DNA from: Rhodocyclaceae bacterium
Lineage (GTDB): Bacteria; Pseudomonadota; Gammaproteobacteria; Burkholderiales; Rhodocyclaceae
Assembly: GCA_026417115.1 (NCBI GenBank)
Contig: JAOADW010000006.1
Span: forward strand, 1 to 39,437
Direction of reading: 5' to 3'
Length of the DNA stretch: 39,437 nt
A program made the translations under genes and the position numbers. Shown here one piece after another: positions 1 through 9,166 of this stretch. Numbering within the stretch: position 1 is the stretch's first letter; each line of letters starts with the position of its first letter. The notes beneath the pieces were generated by a model. That model made no database searches. It was not told the DNA's origin and worked only from the letters and a program-made list of their open reading frames with translations.

Positions 1-563
1 GTTCGTGCACATCGATGTGAAGTACCTGCCCCAGATGCCCGACGAAGAGCAGCGCCGCGACCTGTTTGTGGCCATCGACCGCGCCACGCGTTGGGTCTAT
101 CTGGAGCTGCTGCCCAACAAGTCGGCCCGTGCGGCCCAGGGGTTCCTCAAGCACCTCATCGGCAAGGCGCCGTTCAAGATTCGCAAGATACTCACCGACA
201 ACGGCAAGGAATTTACCGACCGCTTCGCCGCCACCGGTCAGCCGCACCCCGACCGGCCAACACCCCTTCGACCGCCTCTGCCAAGCTCACGGCATTGAGC
301 ACCGCTTGATCTGCCCCCGTCACCCCCAGACTAACGACATGGTCGAACGCTTCAATGGGCGCATCAGCGAAATCCTGGCCACTACCCGTTTTCGGCTGCG
401 GCCGAAGCTGGAACAGACCCTCATGCGCTATGCTGCTCTGTATAACCAGTCCCTCCCACAGAAGGCCCTCGGTCACATCACACCCATCCAGCTCTCAAAA
501 ACTGGTCTGCAAAACGGCCTGAGCTGTTCAATAAACAGGTTTATGATCTTACGGGACCTGACA
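1..563 (+). mobile_element. IS481-type insertion sequence, 3' part (right end at about 563)
   Basis: The first about 560 bases encode the catalytic half of an IS481-type transposase. The left part of the element lies outside the window. The right end is placed at TGACA (559-563) because the transposase homology (a typical 'LTGPDT' tail) stops there and nitrate reductase homology begins at the next base. Read inward from that end the sequence starts TGTCAGGTCCC, which fits the TGT start common at IS481-family ends. The other terminal repeat and the target duplication cannot be seen, so the exact boundary is an inference. Confidence 0.75.
2..562 (+). pseudogene. IS481 family transposase, frame-broken and 5'-truncated by the window
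   Basis: This is the rve (DDE) integrase core. The reading passes through frame 2 (2 to about 240), frame 3 (about 240-491) and frame 2 again (about 494-562). All three presumed catalytic acidic residues remain: Asp at 14-16 (HIDVK), Asp at 197-199 (TDNGKEF) and Glu at 345-347 (MVERFNGR). The first break needs one extra base or two lost bases near 240. The second is most simply one base lost after 491, where CAG-CTC replaces an expected Gln-Ala-Leu. No single frame spans the core, so the protein is probably inactive unless these are sequencing errors. After the second break the frame runs on past the IS end without an obvious native stop. Confidence 0.8.
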
Positions 564-1529
564 CGCCGGCCGTTTCGCCTCCTCACCGGCCGGCTGCGCG
601 ACCAGTGGCACGGCATGAGCCGCACCGGTCGCATCCCGCGCCTTTTCAGTCATGCCCCCGAACCGCGCATCGAACTTCACCCTGGCGATCTTGCCCGACG
701 CGGCTGGAGCGAAGGCCAGTTCCTGCGCATCGCAAGCCAGCGCGGGGCGATCGTGCTGCCCGCAGCGACAAACAGCGCGCTACGCCCGGGCCAAGCCTTC
801 GTCGCGATGCACTGGGGACGCAGAAGCCTCAGTCACGACGGCGTCAATGCGCTGACGAGCCCGGATCGCGACCCCATCTCACAGCAGCCCGAACTCAAAC
901 ACGCGGCAATCCGCATCGAACCTATCGATCTGCCCTGGCGGCTCACCGCCTTGCGCCTGGCAGAAACGCCCGAGGCGGTGCTGGAATGGCAGGCGCGACT
1001 GACTCCCTTTCTCGCGGGGATCGACTGTGCCGCGCCCACCCTCGACGGTCGCGAGCATCCCCGCGTTGCGCTGCGTGTGGCGCTCGCTGCTCCAGCCGCA
1101 CCGGAGTTCGTCGAACGCATCGCCCGGGCGCTCGACATGCCGGCATCCGCCTGTCTCGTCTACCGCGATCCAGGCCGGAACGTGACAAAGCGTGCATTGA
1201 TCGAAGAGGGGCATCTGACCGGCCTGCTGCTCGCCGGCGAAGACCAGGCCGGCGGCTGGCTGCGCGCGGCGATGCTCACGGGGCTACCCATCGCCCCCCT
1301 GCGCCGCTGGCTGTTTGCGCCGAGCGCCGAACCGCCCGTGGCCGAAGCCATCCCGCACCGGATGGTCTGCAACTGCCACGGCGTCGATGCCGTCCAGATC
1401 GAACGCATGATCGCCACTGGCGCCGACCTCGTTGCGCTGCAAGAAAAGCTCAAATGCGGCACCGCCTGCGGCTCCTGCCTGCCGGAAATCAAAATCAAAC
1501 GCATGCTGACCGCAGCGCAGCCGGCCTGA
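564..1529 (+). pseudogene. nasA: Assimilatory nitrate reductase catalytic subunit, C-terminal fragment cut by the IS
   Basis: About 321 codons remain of a molybdoenzyme that usually has about 850-900 residues. The fragment opens at FRLLTGRLRDQWH, the start of the molybdopterin-dinucleotide-binding domain, which includes FVAMHWG and a VNALTSPDRDPISQQPELK stretch typical of NasA. It ends in a BFD-like [2Fe-2S] domain with Cys codons at 1368, 1374, 1455, 1467 and 1476 (CNC...CGTACGSC). The missing N-terminal part would hold the [4Fe-4S] motif and most of the molybdenum-cofactor pocket, so this piece cannot reduce nitrate. The open frame continues upstream into IS sequence, and no start of its own is apparent. 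The rest of nasA may lie beyond the IS, left of the window. Family assignment is firm; loss of function is inferred. Confidence 0.85.
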
Positions 1530-1743
1530 AAGCCGCAGCCACGGTCACCGTGGCGCAGGCCGGTGGTCGTGCTGACGTCTCGCCATCCACAGCGCAAAAC
1601 AGAATCAACCCATTACCCGATCACCCATCTGCACAACTTGACGCACACAACGGAAAGCATTCGCGCAGCCATCCCGCTCAGCAGCCGCTAAGCACCGTTC
1701 TAGGCCGAGCATTGGCTGAGACCAAGGCTGTCGGTGGAAAGGC

Positions 1744-1775
1744 CAAAAAAAAAGCCCCGCATCGCGCGGGGCTTC
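1744..1775 (-). terminator. Rho-independent terminator of groESL
   Basis: Read on the minus strand, a perfect 7 bp GC stem (GCCCCGC/GCGGGGC, 1754-1760 with 1766-1772, loop 5) is followed by nine Ts (1753-1745). It lies about 30 bp after the groEL stop codon. On the plus strand there is no T tract, so it acts mainly for groEL. The rest of the 1530-1804 gap holds no gene I can recognise. Confidence 0.92.
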
Positions 1776-1804
1776 GTGTTGAGGAGGAGGTTTTCAGTGA
1801 CGGA

Positions 1805-3442
<1,638 letters not shown>

Positions 3443-3474
3443 TCACACCTCTTTCGTTGAAATCTCGGAAAAAA

Positions 3475-3765
3475 TCAGGCCTCGATGATGCCCATGATGT
3501 CTTCTTCGCGCATCACGAGCAGCTCTTCACCCTCGACTTTGACGGTCTGGCCGGCATACTTGCCGAACAGCACGCGATCACCCACTTTGACCGACATCGG
3601 ACGCACTTTGCCGTCGTCGAGGATCTTGCCGTTGCCCACGGCGATCACCTCGCCCTGATCGGGCTTCTCACCGGCGGTATCGGGAATGACGATGCCGGCG
3701 GCGGTCGTGCGCTCGGCCTCGATGCGCTTGACGATCACACGATCATGCAAGGGACGAATTTTCAT
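3475..3765 (-). CDS. groES: Co-chaperonin GroES (Hsp10)
   Basis: This 96-residue protein forms the heptameric lid of the GroEL cage. It has the canonical [14 protein letters not shown] start, the mobile loop at about residues 17-34 with the GroEL-binding tripeptide Ile25-Val26-Ile27, and the C-terminal DIMGIIEA end. The ATG is preceded by AGAGGAGA. It is the first gene of the groESL operon; about 70 bp upstream lies the CIRCE operator that overlaps the transcription start. No other chaperonin copy is visible in the window. Confidence 0.99.
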   Translation of the reverse strand: MKIRPLHDRVIVKRIEAERTTAAGIVIPDTAGEKPDQGEVIAVGNGKILDDGKVRPMSVKVGDRVLFGKYAGQTVKVEGEELLVMREEDIMGIIEA

Positions 3766-3835
3766 GCGATTTCTCTCCTCTGATTGATGAAGCGGCTGAC
3801 TTCACAGCCGGACGACAAGGAACGCCGCGAACTTG

Positions 3836-3862
3836 TTAGCACTCGCAGCCAACGAGTGCTAA
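3836..3862 (-). promoter_or_regulatory. CIRCE operator (HrcA-binding inverted repeat)
   Basis: TTAGCACTC-N9-GAGTGCTAA is a perfect match to the CIRCE consensus, with 9 bp arms. It sits between the groES start codon and the predicted -10 box, overlapping the expected transcription start at about 3855. HrcA bound here would repress groESL and release it on heat stress. This follows known CIRCE biology; hrcA itself is not in the window. Confidence 0.97.
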
Positions 3863-3891
3863 TGATAGGGATGACCGTTTCTTTTTTCAAG
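3862..3891 (-). promoter_or_regulatory. groESL promoter, overlapping sigma70 and sigma32-like boxes
   Basis: On the minus strand TTGAAA (3890-3885), 17 bp, then TATCAT (3867-3862) is a good sigma70 promoter. The same bases also read CTTGAAA-N14-CCCTATCA, close to the sigma32 pattern CTTGAAA...CCCCATNT. The -10 box touches the first base of CIRCE. The sequence therefore predicts both housekeeping/HrcA and heat-shock sigma input; dual use is inferred. Confidence 0.75.
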
Positions 3892-3918
3892 GCCCGTGCC
3901 GAGCAAACGTTTTTTCCT

Positions 3919-3924
3919 GATAAT
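3919..3924 (+). promoter_or_regulatory. Candidate -10 box for the divergent hypothetical gene
   Basis: GATAAT matches TATAAT in five of six positions. Transcription would start about 7 bases downstream, at 3931-3932, which is the A of the ATG. No clear -35 box (GTGCCG at a 17 bp spacing matches 3/6) and no Shine-Dalgarno sequence are visible, so a leaderless mRNA is possible. Confidence 0.35.
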
Positions 3925-3931
3925 TTCACCC

Positions 3932-4876
3932 ATGTCGCTCTTTGCCTGGTTCAAGCGCTCTACTCCGATCGCGCCCGAGCTCCGCCCGCGCCTCGAGGAC
4001 GTCAGGCGCATGGCCGCGCCCCAATTTCCCGAGATCGACCAACACTTGCCGCAACTTGCGGAGGCGGTCGCCAGCGCCTGGGCGCATTGCAGCGGCATCG
4101 CCGCGCGCATTCCCGGGCCGATCTCGATCGCACGCTCGGCTTTCGCCGAAGATCCGGTGGTGCATGCGTTGTTTTCGAGCGCCGACGACATCGCCGCGAT
4201 GTTCGGCACGAGCCGTTGCGTGCGGGAAAATTTTCCGCGATTGGCAATGCGCGCCGAATCCTGCCATGCAATGCTCGGTCTGCGCATGGCGGAAAAATGC
4301 GATCTGGGCTGGGGGACGGAAGGCAGTCTCTTGGTCGCAAATTGCTCGCGCCGGATCATCTATTTCACTGACCATACGTTGGCCGAGCCGGCAGAGCACG
4401 AAGAGGACGTGCGCGCAAAAATCGCCGAGCGTCTGTTTCAAGGCCTGCTGACTGATTTCGTTGCCGAGGTGAGAGCACTGCGCCAGCATTTCGAAGAGGC
4501 ACGCGTGGCCGCTGGCTTGGCGCGCGCGCAGTCACGCACCTCGGGATTCCTTGACAGTGCCGTCACGCACGCCGAAAGCGAGCACCATCTGGCGCAGGCT
4601 TTGGGTGAGATCAGGCCTTCCGCGCTCGCCGCACGGCTACGAGAGACGCTCAACAGCGCCTCCCAGCGGCTCAGGCTCGAATTCTTCACGTTGCATCTCG
4701 ACCGTTTGGGCGTGCTCCATGAGCCGGACGATCCGGACGCCACGCCGATCGAGTTCGCGCGCCTGAGCGGTCGCGATCGACGGCAGTGGATCGTGTTTTT
4801 GGTGCATGTCCGCCATGACGAGATCCGTCAGGCGCTCGAGCGTTTTCAAGAAGCCACCCGCTACATCGTCATCTGA
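3932..4876 (+). CDS. Hypothetical protein (314 aa), family not recognised
   Basis: A 314-residue soluble protein starting MSLFAWFKRST. A GTG 36 bases upstream (3896) is also open, but it lies at the edge of the groE promoter, so the ATG at 3932 is preferred. I see no signal peptide, membrane segment or known catalytic motif. The sequence is rich in Ala, Arg, Glu and Leu and looks largely helical, for example in the 180-260 region. The clean long frame, GC-rich codon use and the ATGA junction with dacB mark it as real. It is divergent from groES and translationally coupled to dacB, so a cell-envelope link is possible but unproven. Confidence 0.8.
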   Translation: MSLFAWFKRSTPIAPELRPRLEDVRRMAAPQFPEIDQHLPQLAEAVASAWAHCSGIAARIPGPISIARSAFAEDPVVHALFSSADDIAAMFGTSRCVRENFPRLAMRAESCHAMLGLRMAEKCDLGWGTEGSLLVANCSRRIIYFTDHTLAEPAEHEEDVRAKIAERLFQGLLTDFVAEVRALRQHFEEARVAAGLARAQSRTSGFLDSAVTHAESEHHLAQALGEIRPSALAARLRETLNSASQRLRLEFFTLHLDRLGVLHEPDDPDATPIEFARLSGRDRRQWIVFLVHVRHDEIRQALERFQEATRYIVI

Positions 4877-6270
4877 TGCGCATCCTTGACCAGATCTCGC
4901 GATGGGGGGCCCTGCTCTTGACCTGCTGGGTTTCTGCCGCGCTGGCCGCGCTCCCTGTCGAGGTCGCGACCTTTTTGGCCCGCGCAGACATTCCCCGAGA
5001 CGCCGTCGCCCTCGTCGTCCAGCCTGTCGAGGGCGGCCAGCCGCTCGTCAGCCATCGCGCCGAGGCGCCGATGAACCCCGCCTCGGTGATGAAGCTCTTG
5101 ATTACGCTGGCCGCGCTGGAAACGCTCGGCCCCCATCGCACGTTCCGCACTGAGGTCTTGGCCAACCAGCCGATCGAAGCAGGGATCCTTGCAGGGGATC
5201 TCTATCTGCGCGGCAGCGGAGATCCCAAGCTGACCCACGAGCGGCTTTGGTCTCTTGTGCGCACGCTGCGCGCGAAAGGGCTCGTGGAGATCCGGGGCGC
5301 CCTCGTGCTCGATGATGCCGCTTACGCGCCGGCGCCGCATGACCCGGCGGCTTTCGACGGCAAGCCGCACCGCCCTTACAACGTCGGGCCCAGTGGCCTG
5401 CTCTTCAATTTCGGCGTGACCACGCTGACCCTGATCCCGCGCAATGGCGACGTCGGCGTCTGGGCCGAACCGTTTCCCGCCGGCTGGCAGATCGACAATC
5501 GCGTGCGCAGCACGCATGGCCCTTGTGCAGACGATTGGCGCGAGCGGCTTTCCGCAGTATTCGAAGCACCCCGTCTGCGCCTCGAGGGCGAATATCCGCG
5601 CGCCTGCGGCGAAAGGCAGTGGATGCTCGCGGGATTTGCCCACGACGTCTTGCTCGCAGGCGTTTTCCAGCGCTACTGGCAAGAGGCTGGCGGCGCCTTG
5701 AGCGGTTCCGGAAGACGCGGCAAGACCCCCGCCGAGGCGATCGTGCTCGCCGCCAGCGAATCTCCCCCTTTGGCTGAGCTCGTGCGCGACATCAATAAAT
5801 TTTCCAACAATGTGATGGCCGAGCAGATTTTCCTCGCGCTCGGCGAGGGCAAGCCGGAGGCAGCCCATGGAGCGATCGCCGCCTGGCTTGCCCGCAAAGG
5901 GCTTGAGTTTCCCGAACTCGTGTTGGAAAATGGTTCTGGCCTTTCGCGTCGGCAACGCATCTCCGCCCAAAGCCTCGCACGTTTGCTGCAATACGGCTGG
6001 CAAAGCCCTCTGATGCCGGAATTCCTCGCCTCGTTGCCGCTACTGGGGCTTGATGGCACCGTCAGAAACCGCTTTGCCAACCATCTCGCGCGCGGCTATG
6101 CGCGCCTGAAAACCGGCTCGCTCGACGGCGTGCGCGCCATCGCCGGCTACGTGCAGGATCGCCGCGGCCAGCGCTGGATCGTTGTCTTCCTTGTCAATCA
6201 CGAAAAGGCGGCGGCAAGCCAACCCGCCCTCGATCGCTTGCTCGAGTGGGTATGGTCCGGCGCTTTCTGA
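4876..6270 (+). CDS. dacB: D-alanyl-D-alanine carboxypeptidase/endopeptidase (PBP4 type)
   Basis: A 464-residue peptidase S13 family protein acting on peptidoglycan in the periplasm: it removes terminal D-Ala and cuts D-Ala-mDAP cross-links. A signal peptide covers about residues 1-25 (hydrophobic ALLLTCWVSAALAA). The penicillin-binding motifs are Ser70-Val-Met-Lys73 (SxxK, nucleophile Ser70), Ser310-Asn-Asn312 (SxN) and Lys412-Thr-Gly414 (KTG). The length fits the family (about 450-500). Its ATG overlaps the stop of the upstream gene by one base, and a small membrane protein gene overlaps its end, suggesting one operon. Confidence 0.96.
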   Translation: MRILDQISRWGALLLTCWVSAALAALPVEVATFLARADIPRDAVALVVQPVEGGQPLVSHRAEAPMNPASVMKLLITLAALETLGPHRTFRTEVLANQPIEAGILAGDLYLRGSGDPKLTHERLWSLVRTLRAKGLVEIRGALVLDDAAYAPAPHDPAAFDGKPHRPYNVGPSGLLFNFGVTTLTLIPRNGDVGVWAEPFPAGWQIDNRVRSTHGPCADDWRERLSAVFEAPRLRLEGEYPRACGERQWMLAGFAHDVLLAGVFQRYWQEAGGALSGSGRRGKTPAEAIVLAASESPPLAELVRDINKFSNNVMAEQIFLALGEGKPEAAHGAIAAWLARKGLEFPELVLENGSGLSRRQRISAQSLARLLQYGWQSPLMPEFLASLPLLGLDGTVRNRFANHLARGYARLKTGSLDGVRAIAGYVQDRRGQRWIVVFLVNHEKAAASQPALDRLLEWVWSGAF

Positions 6271-6482
6271 TTCTGATGCTCGCCTTCGTCGCCATGGTCG
6301 TCGGCCTCGAAGGCATCCAGCGGCTCGTCGATCTTGCGCAGGGGAAAGCCCCCGCTTCGGCGCTCGATTTTCTGTGGATGTTGGCCGTGGCGCCGATCGT
6401 TTGGCTTTGGTGGCGCTTCCTGTCGCCTTTCGGCAAGGGCCGCGGTCGCTGTTTGAATGATGACTCCTGCTCACGCCGCTAA
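6252..6482 (+). CDS. Small inner-membrane protein (76 aa), unknown function
   Basis: This short ORF overlaps the last 19 bases of dacB. It starts MVRRFLILMLAFVAMVV and has two probable membrane helices, at about residues 4-20 and 40-56 (FLWMLAVAPIVWLWW), the second followed by a basic tail (FGKGRGR). A GTG at 6246 is an alternative start. I do not recognise the family. The overlap with dacB and the hydrophobic pattern support a real gene; a related gene could be sought downstream of dacB in relatives. Confidence 0.6.
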   Translation: MVRRFLILMLAFVAMVVGLEGIQRLVDLAQGKAPASALDFLWMLAVAPIVWLWWRFLSPFGKGRGRCLNDDSCSRR

Positions 6483-6495
6483 ACGGCGCGCTTTT
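6474..6495 (+). terminator. Weak intrinsic terminator after the dacB operon
   Basis: CGCCG-CTAAA-CGGCG (stem 6474-6478 with 6484-6488) is followed by CGCTTTT. The left arm overlaps the end of the small ORF, whose stop is at 6480-6482. The stem is short and the T tract is only four long, so this is tentative. The neighbouring gene is convergent, so a terminator is expected here. Confidence 0.4.
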
Positions 6496-6546
6496 AGCCG
6501 CGCTCTCGGAGGTGCGAAGCCTTACGCGCCTTGGGCGTGGCGCTTT

Positions 6547-6987
6547 CTAAGCCGGCAACGGCATTGATTGCCGGTTCCCAAGCGCGAGCCAGCCGCGCAC
6601 GACGCGGTAGAGCACCCAAAGGCCGGTGACGACGATGACGGCGATCGCCGCCGGGATGCCGATCAAGGTCAGCGCAAGAAGCCCTGCGACGCAAAGCCAT
6701 AATGCAGCAAACCAAAAAGTCCTCAACTGCCAGCGCCAATGCGATTCCAGCCAACTGCCCCGCACGTTGCCCCGGGTGGCATAGTTGAGGATCACGGCAA
6801 GCAACGAAGGCCAGCCGAAGACGAACGCGCCAGCGATCGAGGCCGAGGTGAGCACGCCCGATGCGGCGGAGAGCGCATGCAACGCATACATCAGGTGCGC
6901 CCACGCGATATTGCCGTGCTCCTTCGCCATCGGCGACGCCTTTTGCACTGCGCCGATCGGATTGCCCTCTTGATCATAATCCGCCAT
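6547..6987 (-). CDS. DUF4870-like membrane protein
   Basis: A 146-residue membrane protein. After a polar N-terminus (MADYDQEGNP) comes KEHGNIAWAHLMYALHALS, then about four hydrophobic segments, with the conserved-looking NYATRG and the pattern SHWRWQLRTFWFA in between. This resembles the DUF4870/Tic20-like family of small membrane proteins of unknown function. The ATG at 6987 is chosen because GGGAGAC lies just upstream; an in-frame start at 7101 would run into ubiD. It follows ubiD by 14 bp and is probably the last gene of the bioD-ubiD operon. A role in ubiquinone synthesis is not implied by the sequence. Confidence 0.75.
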   Translation of the reverse strand: MADYDQEGNPIGAVQKASPMAKEHGNIAWAHLMYALHALSAASGVLTSASIAGAFVFGWPSLLAVILNYATRGNVRGSWLESHWRWQLRTFWFAALWLCVAGLLALTLIGIPAAIAVIVVTGLWVLYRVVRGWLALGNRQSMPLPA

Positions 6988-7001
6988 GCATTGTCTCCCT
7001 G

Positions 7002-8471
7002 TCATAGACCCAGTTCGTCCCATATCGCATCGACCCTTCGGCGCACGGCTTCGCTCATGACGATGGGTCTGCCCCATGTGCGCGAGGTCTCGCCGGCCCA
7101 TTTGTCGGTTGCATCGATGCCCATCTTGCTGCCGAGGCCGGCCACTGGCGAGGCGAAATCGAGATAATCGATCGGCGTATGCTCGGCGATCAGGGTGTCG
7201 CGGGCGGCATCCACGCGCGTGGTCAGCGCCCAGATCACGTCCTTCCAGTCACGAATGTCGATATCGTCATCGACGACGATGATGAATTTCGTATACATGA
7301 ACTGGCGCAAGAAGCTCCAAATGCCAAACATCACCCTTTTGGCGTGTCCCGGATACTGTTTCTTGATCGAAACCAGCGCAAGACGATAAGAACAGCCTTC
7401 TGGCGGCAAATAGAAATCGACGATTTCCGGGAACTGCTTCTGCAGGATCGGCACGAAGATTTCATTGAGGGCAACCCCCAACATCGCCGGCTCATCGGGC
7501 GGTTTGCCCGTATAGGTAGAGTGATAAATCGGCGCCTGTCGCATCGTGAGGCGTTCGACGGTGAGCACCGGAAATTCGGCTTGCTCGTTGTAATAGCCTG
7601 TATGATCGCCAAAAGGCCCCTCGAGGGCCACTTCGCCCGGCGCAATCACTCCTTCGAGCACGATTTCGGCGCGTGCAGGCACCTGTAAATCCGAACCCAG
7701 ACAGCGCGCGAGCTCCGTGCGGCTTCCGCGTAGGAGACCCGCGAATTGGTATTCGGACAAGGTATCGGGAATCGGCGTCACGGCAGCAAGAATCGTCGCC
7801 GGATCGCAACCGATCACCACCGCCACGGGGAATGGACGATCGGGGTGTCGCCAGCAGTGATCGCGATAATCGAGCGCACCGCCGCGGTGTGCAAGCCAAC
7901 GCATGATCACCTTATTGGGCGCGATCACTTGCTGGCGGTAGATGCCGAGATTCTGGCGCGGTTTTTCTGGCCCCCTCGTGACCGTAAGCCCCCACGTGAT
8001 CAAGGGGCCGGCGTCTTCCGGCCAGCAGGTCATCACCGGCAGACGAAAAAGATCGACGTCCTTGCCCTCCCAGACGATTTCCTGACAAGGCGCGGAAGAC
8101 ACCACCTTCGGCGCCATATCGAGCACTTTCTTGAAGAGGGGCAATTTCTCCCAGGCATCCTTGAGCCCGCGGGGCGGCTCGGGCTCCTTGAGGGAGGACA
8201 AGAGCTTGCCGACCGTGCGCAATGCACCTTGCCAGTCTTCCTCGACACCAAGCCCCAGCGCCACACGTCGTGGCGTACCGAACAAATTGGCCAGCACGGG
8301 CATCTCACCGCGCGTGGGTTTTTCGAAAAGCAAGGCGGGACCGCCCTGGCGCAAGATGCGGTCGGCGATTTCCGTGATCTCGAGATGGGGATCGACCGGC
8401 GTCTTGATGCGCCGAAGCTCGCCAAGACGCTCGAGACGCCCAAGAAATTCGCGCAGGTCGCGGTCGCTCAT
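7002..8471 (-). CDS. ubiD: 4-hydroxy-3-polyprenylbenzoate decarboxylase UbiD
   Basis: A 489-residue prenylated-FMN-dependent decarboxylase of ubiquinone synthesis that removes the carboxyl group of the prenylated 4-hydroxybenzoate made by UbiA. The length matches the family (about 490-500). Conserved blocks include LGIYRQQVI (about 175-183), MRWLAHRGG (190-198, with Arg191 a likely cofactor or metal-site residue), the [14 protein letters not shown] stretch (233-245) and [11 protein letters not shown] (284-294). The ATG overlaps the bioD stop as ATGA, so the two are translationally coupled. The partner UbiX, which makes prenyl-FMN, is not in the window. UbiA lies 4.5 kb away on the other side of the bio genes. 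Confidence 0.97.
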   Translation of the reverse strand: MSDRDLREFLGRLERLGELRRIKTPVDPHLEITEIADRILRQGGPALLFEKPTRGEMPVLANLFGTPRRVALGLGVEEDWQGALRTVGKLLSSLKEPEPPRGLKDAWEKLPLFKKVLDMAPKVVSSAPCQEIVWEGKDVDLFRLPVMTCWPEDAGPLITWGLTVTRGPEKPRQNLGIYRQQVIAPNKVIMRWLAHRGGALDYRDHCWRHPDRPFPVAVVIGCDPATILAAVTPIPDTLSEYQFAGLLRGSRTELARCLGSDLQVPARAEIVLEGVIAPGEVALEGPFGDHTGYYNEQAEFPVLTVERLTMRQAPIYHSTYTGKPPDEPAMLGVALNEIFVPILQKQFPEIVDFYLPPEGCSYRLALVSIKKQYPGHAKRVMFGIWSFLRQFMYTKFIIVVDDDIDIRDWKDVIWALTTRVDAARDTLIAEHTPIDYLDFASPVAGLGSKMGIDATDKWAGETSRTWGRPIVMSEAVRRRVDAIWDELGL

Positions 8472-9148
8472 CGGGCTTCCTCGAGCAGGAAATCAAGCAA
8501 CCGCGCGATACCGGTTTCGTCGTCGCGCCGCTGGAGAAAAATGGGAAGATTCCAGCACCGGCGCTGATGGGCAAGGGACGAAAGCGTCGTGGGTATGCCT
8601 ACCGAATCCTGCGCGGATTCATTGACGATCAGCGCGGAAAGGCGTACGCCGGCGGTTTGCAGGGCGAACAGCGCAGTCAGCGTGTGGGAGATGGCGCCCA
8701 GATAGGTGCCGCCAATCAAGATCGCAGGAATGTCCAACGCCGCGATCCAATCGAGCACCGTCTGCCTTTCAGTCAGCGGCACCATGACGCCGCCAATGCC
8801 TTCGATGAGCACGAGACCGGGTGCGTTTTCGATACGGCGCCGACACCAGGCCACGACCTCGTCGAACGGAATGCATTTGCCCTCGCGCGCGGCGGCGATA
8901 TCGGGCGCGAGCGGAGCCGCATAGCGCCACGGCGAGATCTCGTCGAGCGCGCAGGCCGCGCCGCCGGCTGCACGCAAAACCCCGGCGTCGGACGCCTCGA
9001 CGGACGCCGCATCGAAGCCGCTCATGATCGGCTTCAAGGCAGTCATCGCGAGCCCGCGGCGACGAGACGCGCGAACGAGCGAGGCCGTCAACCACGTCTT
9101 GCCCAGCCCCGTCCCCGTGGCCGTAATAAAATAGGCTTTGTTTCCCAT
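8468..9148 (-). CDS. bioD: Dethiobiotin synthetase BioD
   Basis: A 226-residue ATP-dependent enzyme that closes the ureido ring of dethiobiotin from diaminopelargonic acid and CO2. The N-terminal P-loop is GTGLGKT (residues 12-18, Lys17), followed by Lys39-Pro40 of the substrate-binding KP motif and EGIGG (117-121), close to the family EGxGG. It is first in a minus-strand group with ubiD, and its start codon is 18 bp from that of bioA on the other strand. It acts directly after BioA in the pathway. Confidence 0.97.
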   Translation of the reverse strand: MGNKAYFITATGTGLGKTWLTASLVRASRRRGLAMTALKPIMSGFDAASVEASDAGVLRAAGGAACALDEISPWRYAAPLAPDIAAAREGKCIPFDEVVAWCRRRIENAPGLVLIEGIGGVMVPLTERQTVLDWIAALDIPAILIGGTYLGAISHTLTALFALQTAGVRLSALIVNESAQDSVGIPTTLSSLAHQRRCWNLPIFLQRRDDETGIARLLDFLLEEAR

Positions 9149-9166
9149 AGCCCGATTCTAGCGGCG
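9149..9166. promoter_or_regulatory. 18 bp divergent start-codon gap between bioD and bioA
   Basis: Only 18 bp separate the two start codons, so neither promoter fits in the gap; each must lie inside the opposite gene, or the mRNAs must be nearly leaderless. On the minus strand TAGAAT (9160-9155) is a possible -10 for bioD but lies 6 bp from the ATG. On the plus strand an A/T-rich TAATAAAAT (9124-9132) could serve bioA. No BirA-type operator (TTGTAAAC...GTTTACAA) is visible. Confidence 0.35.

Noticed and set aside
4861..6003. A 380-codon minus-strand open frame opposite dacB
   Set aside because: dacB on the plus strand has a signal peptide and all PBP motifs; the antisense frame has no recognisable domain.
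8567..9166. Upstream extension of the bioA frame
   Set aside because: It lies antisense to bioD and has no BioA homology; the ATG at 9167 gives the family N-terminus.
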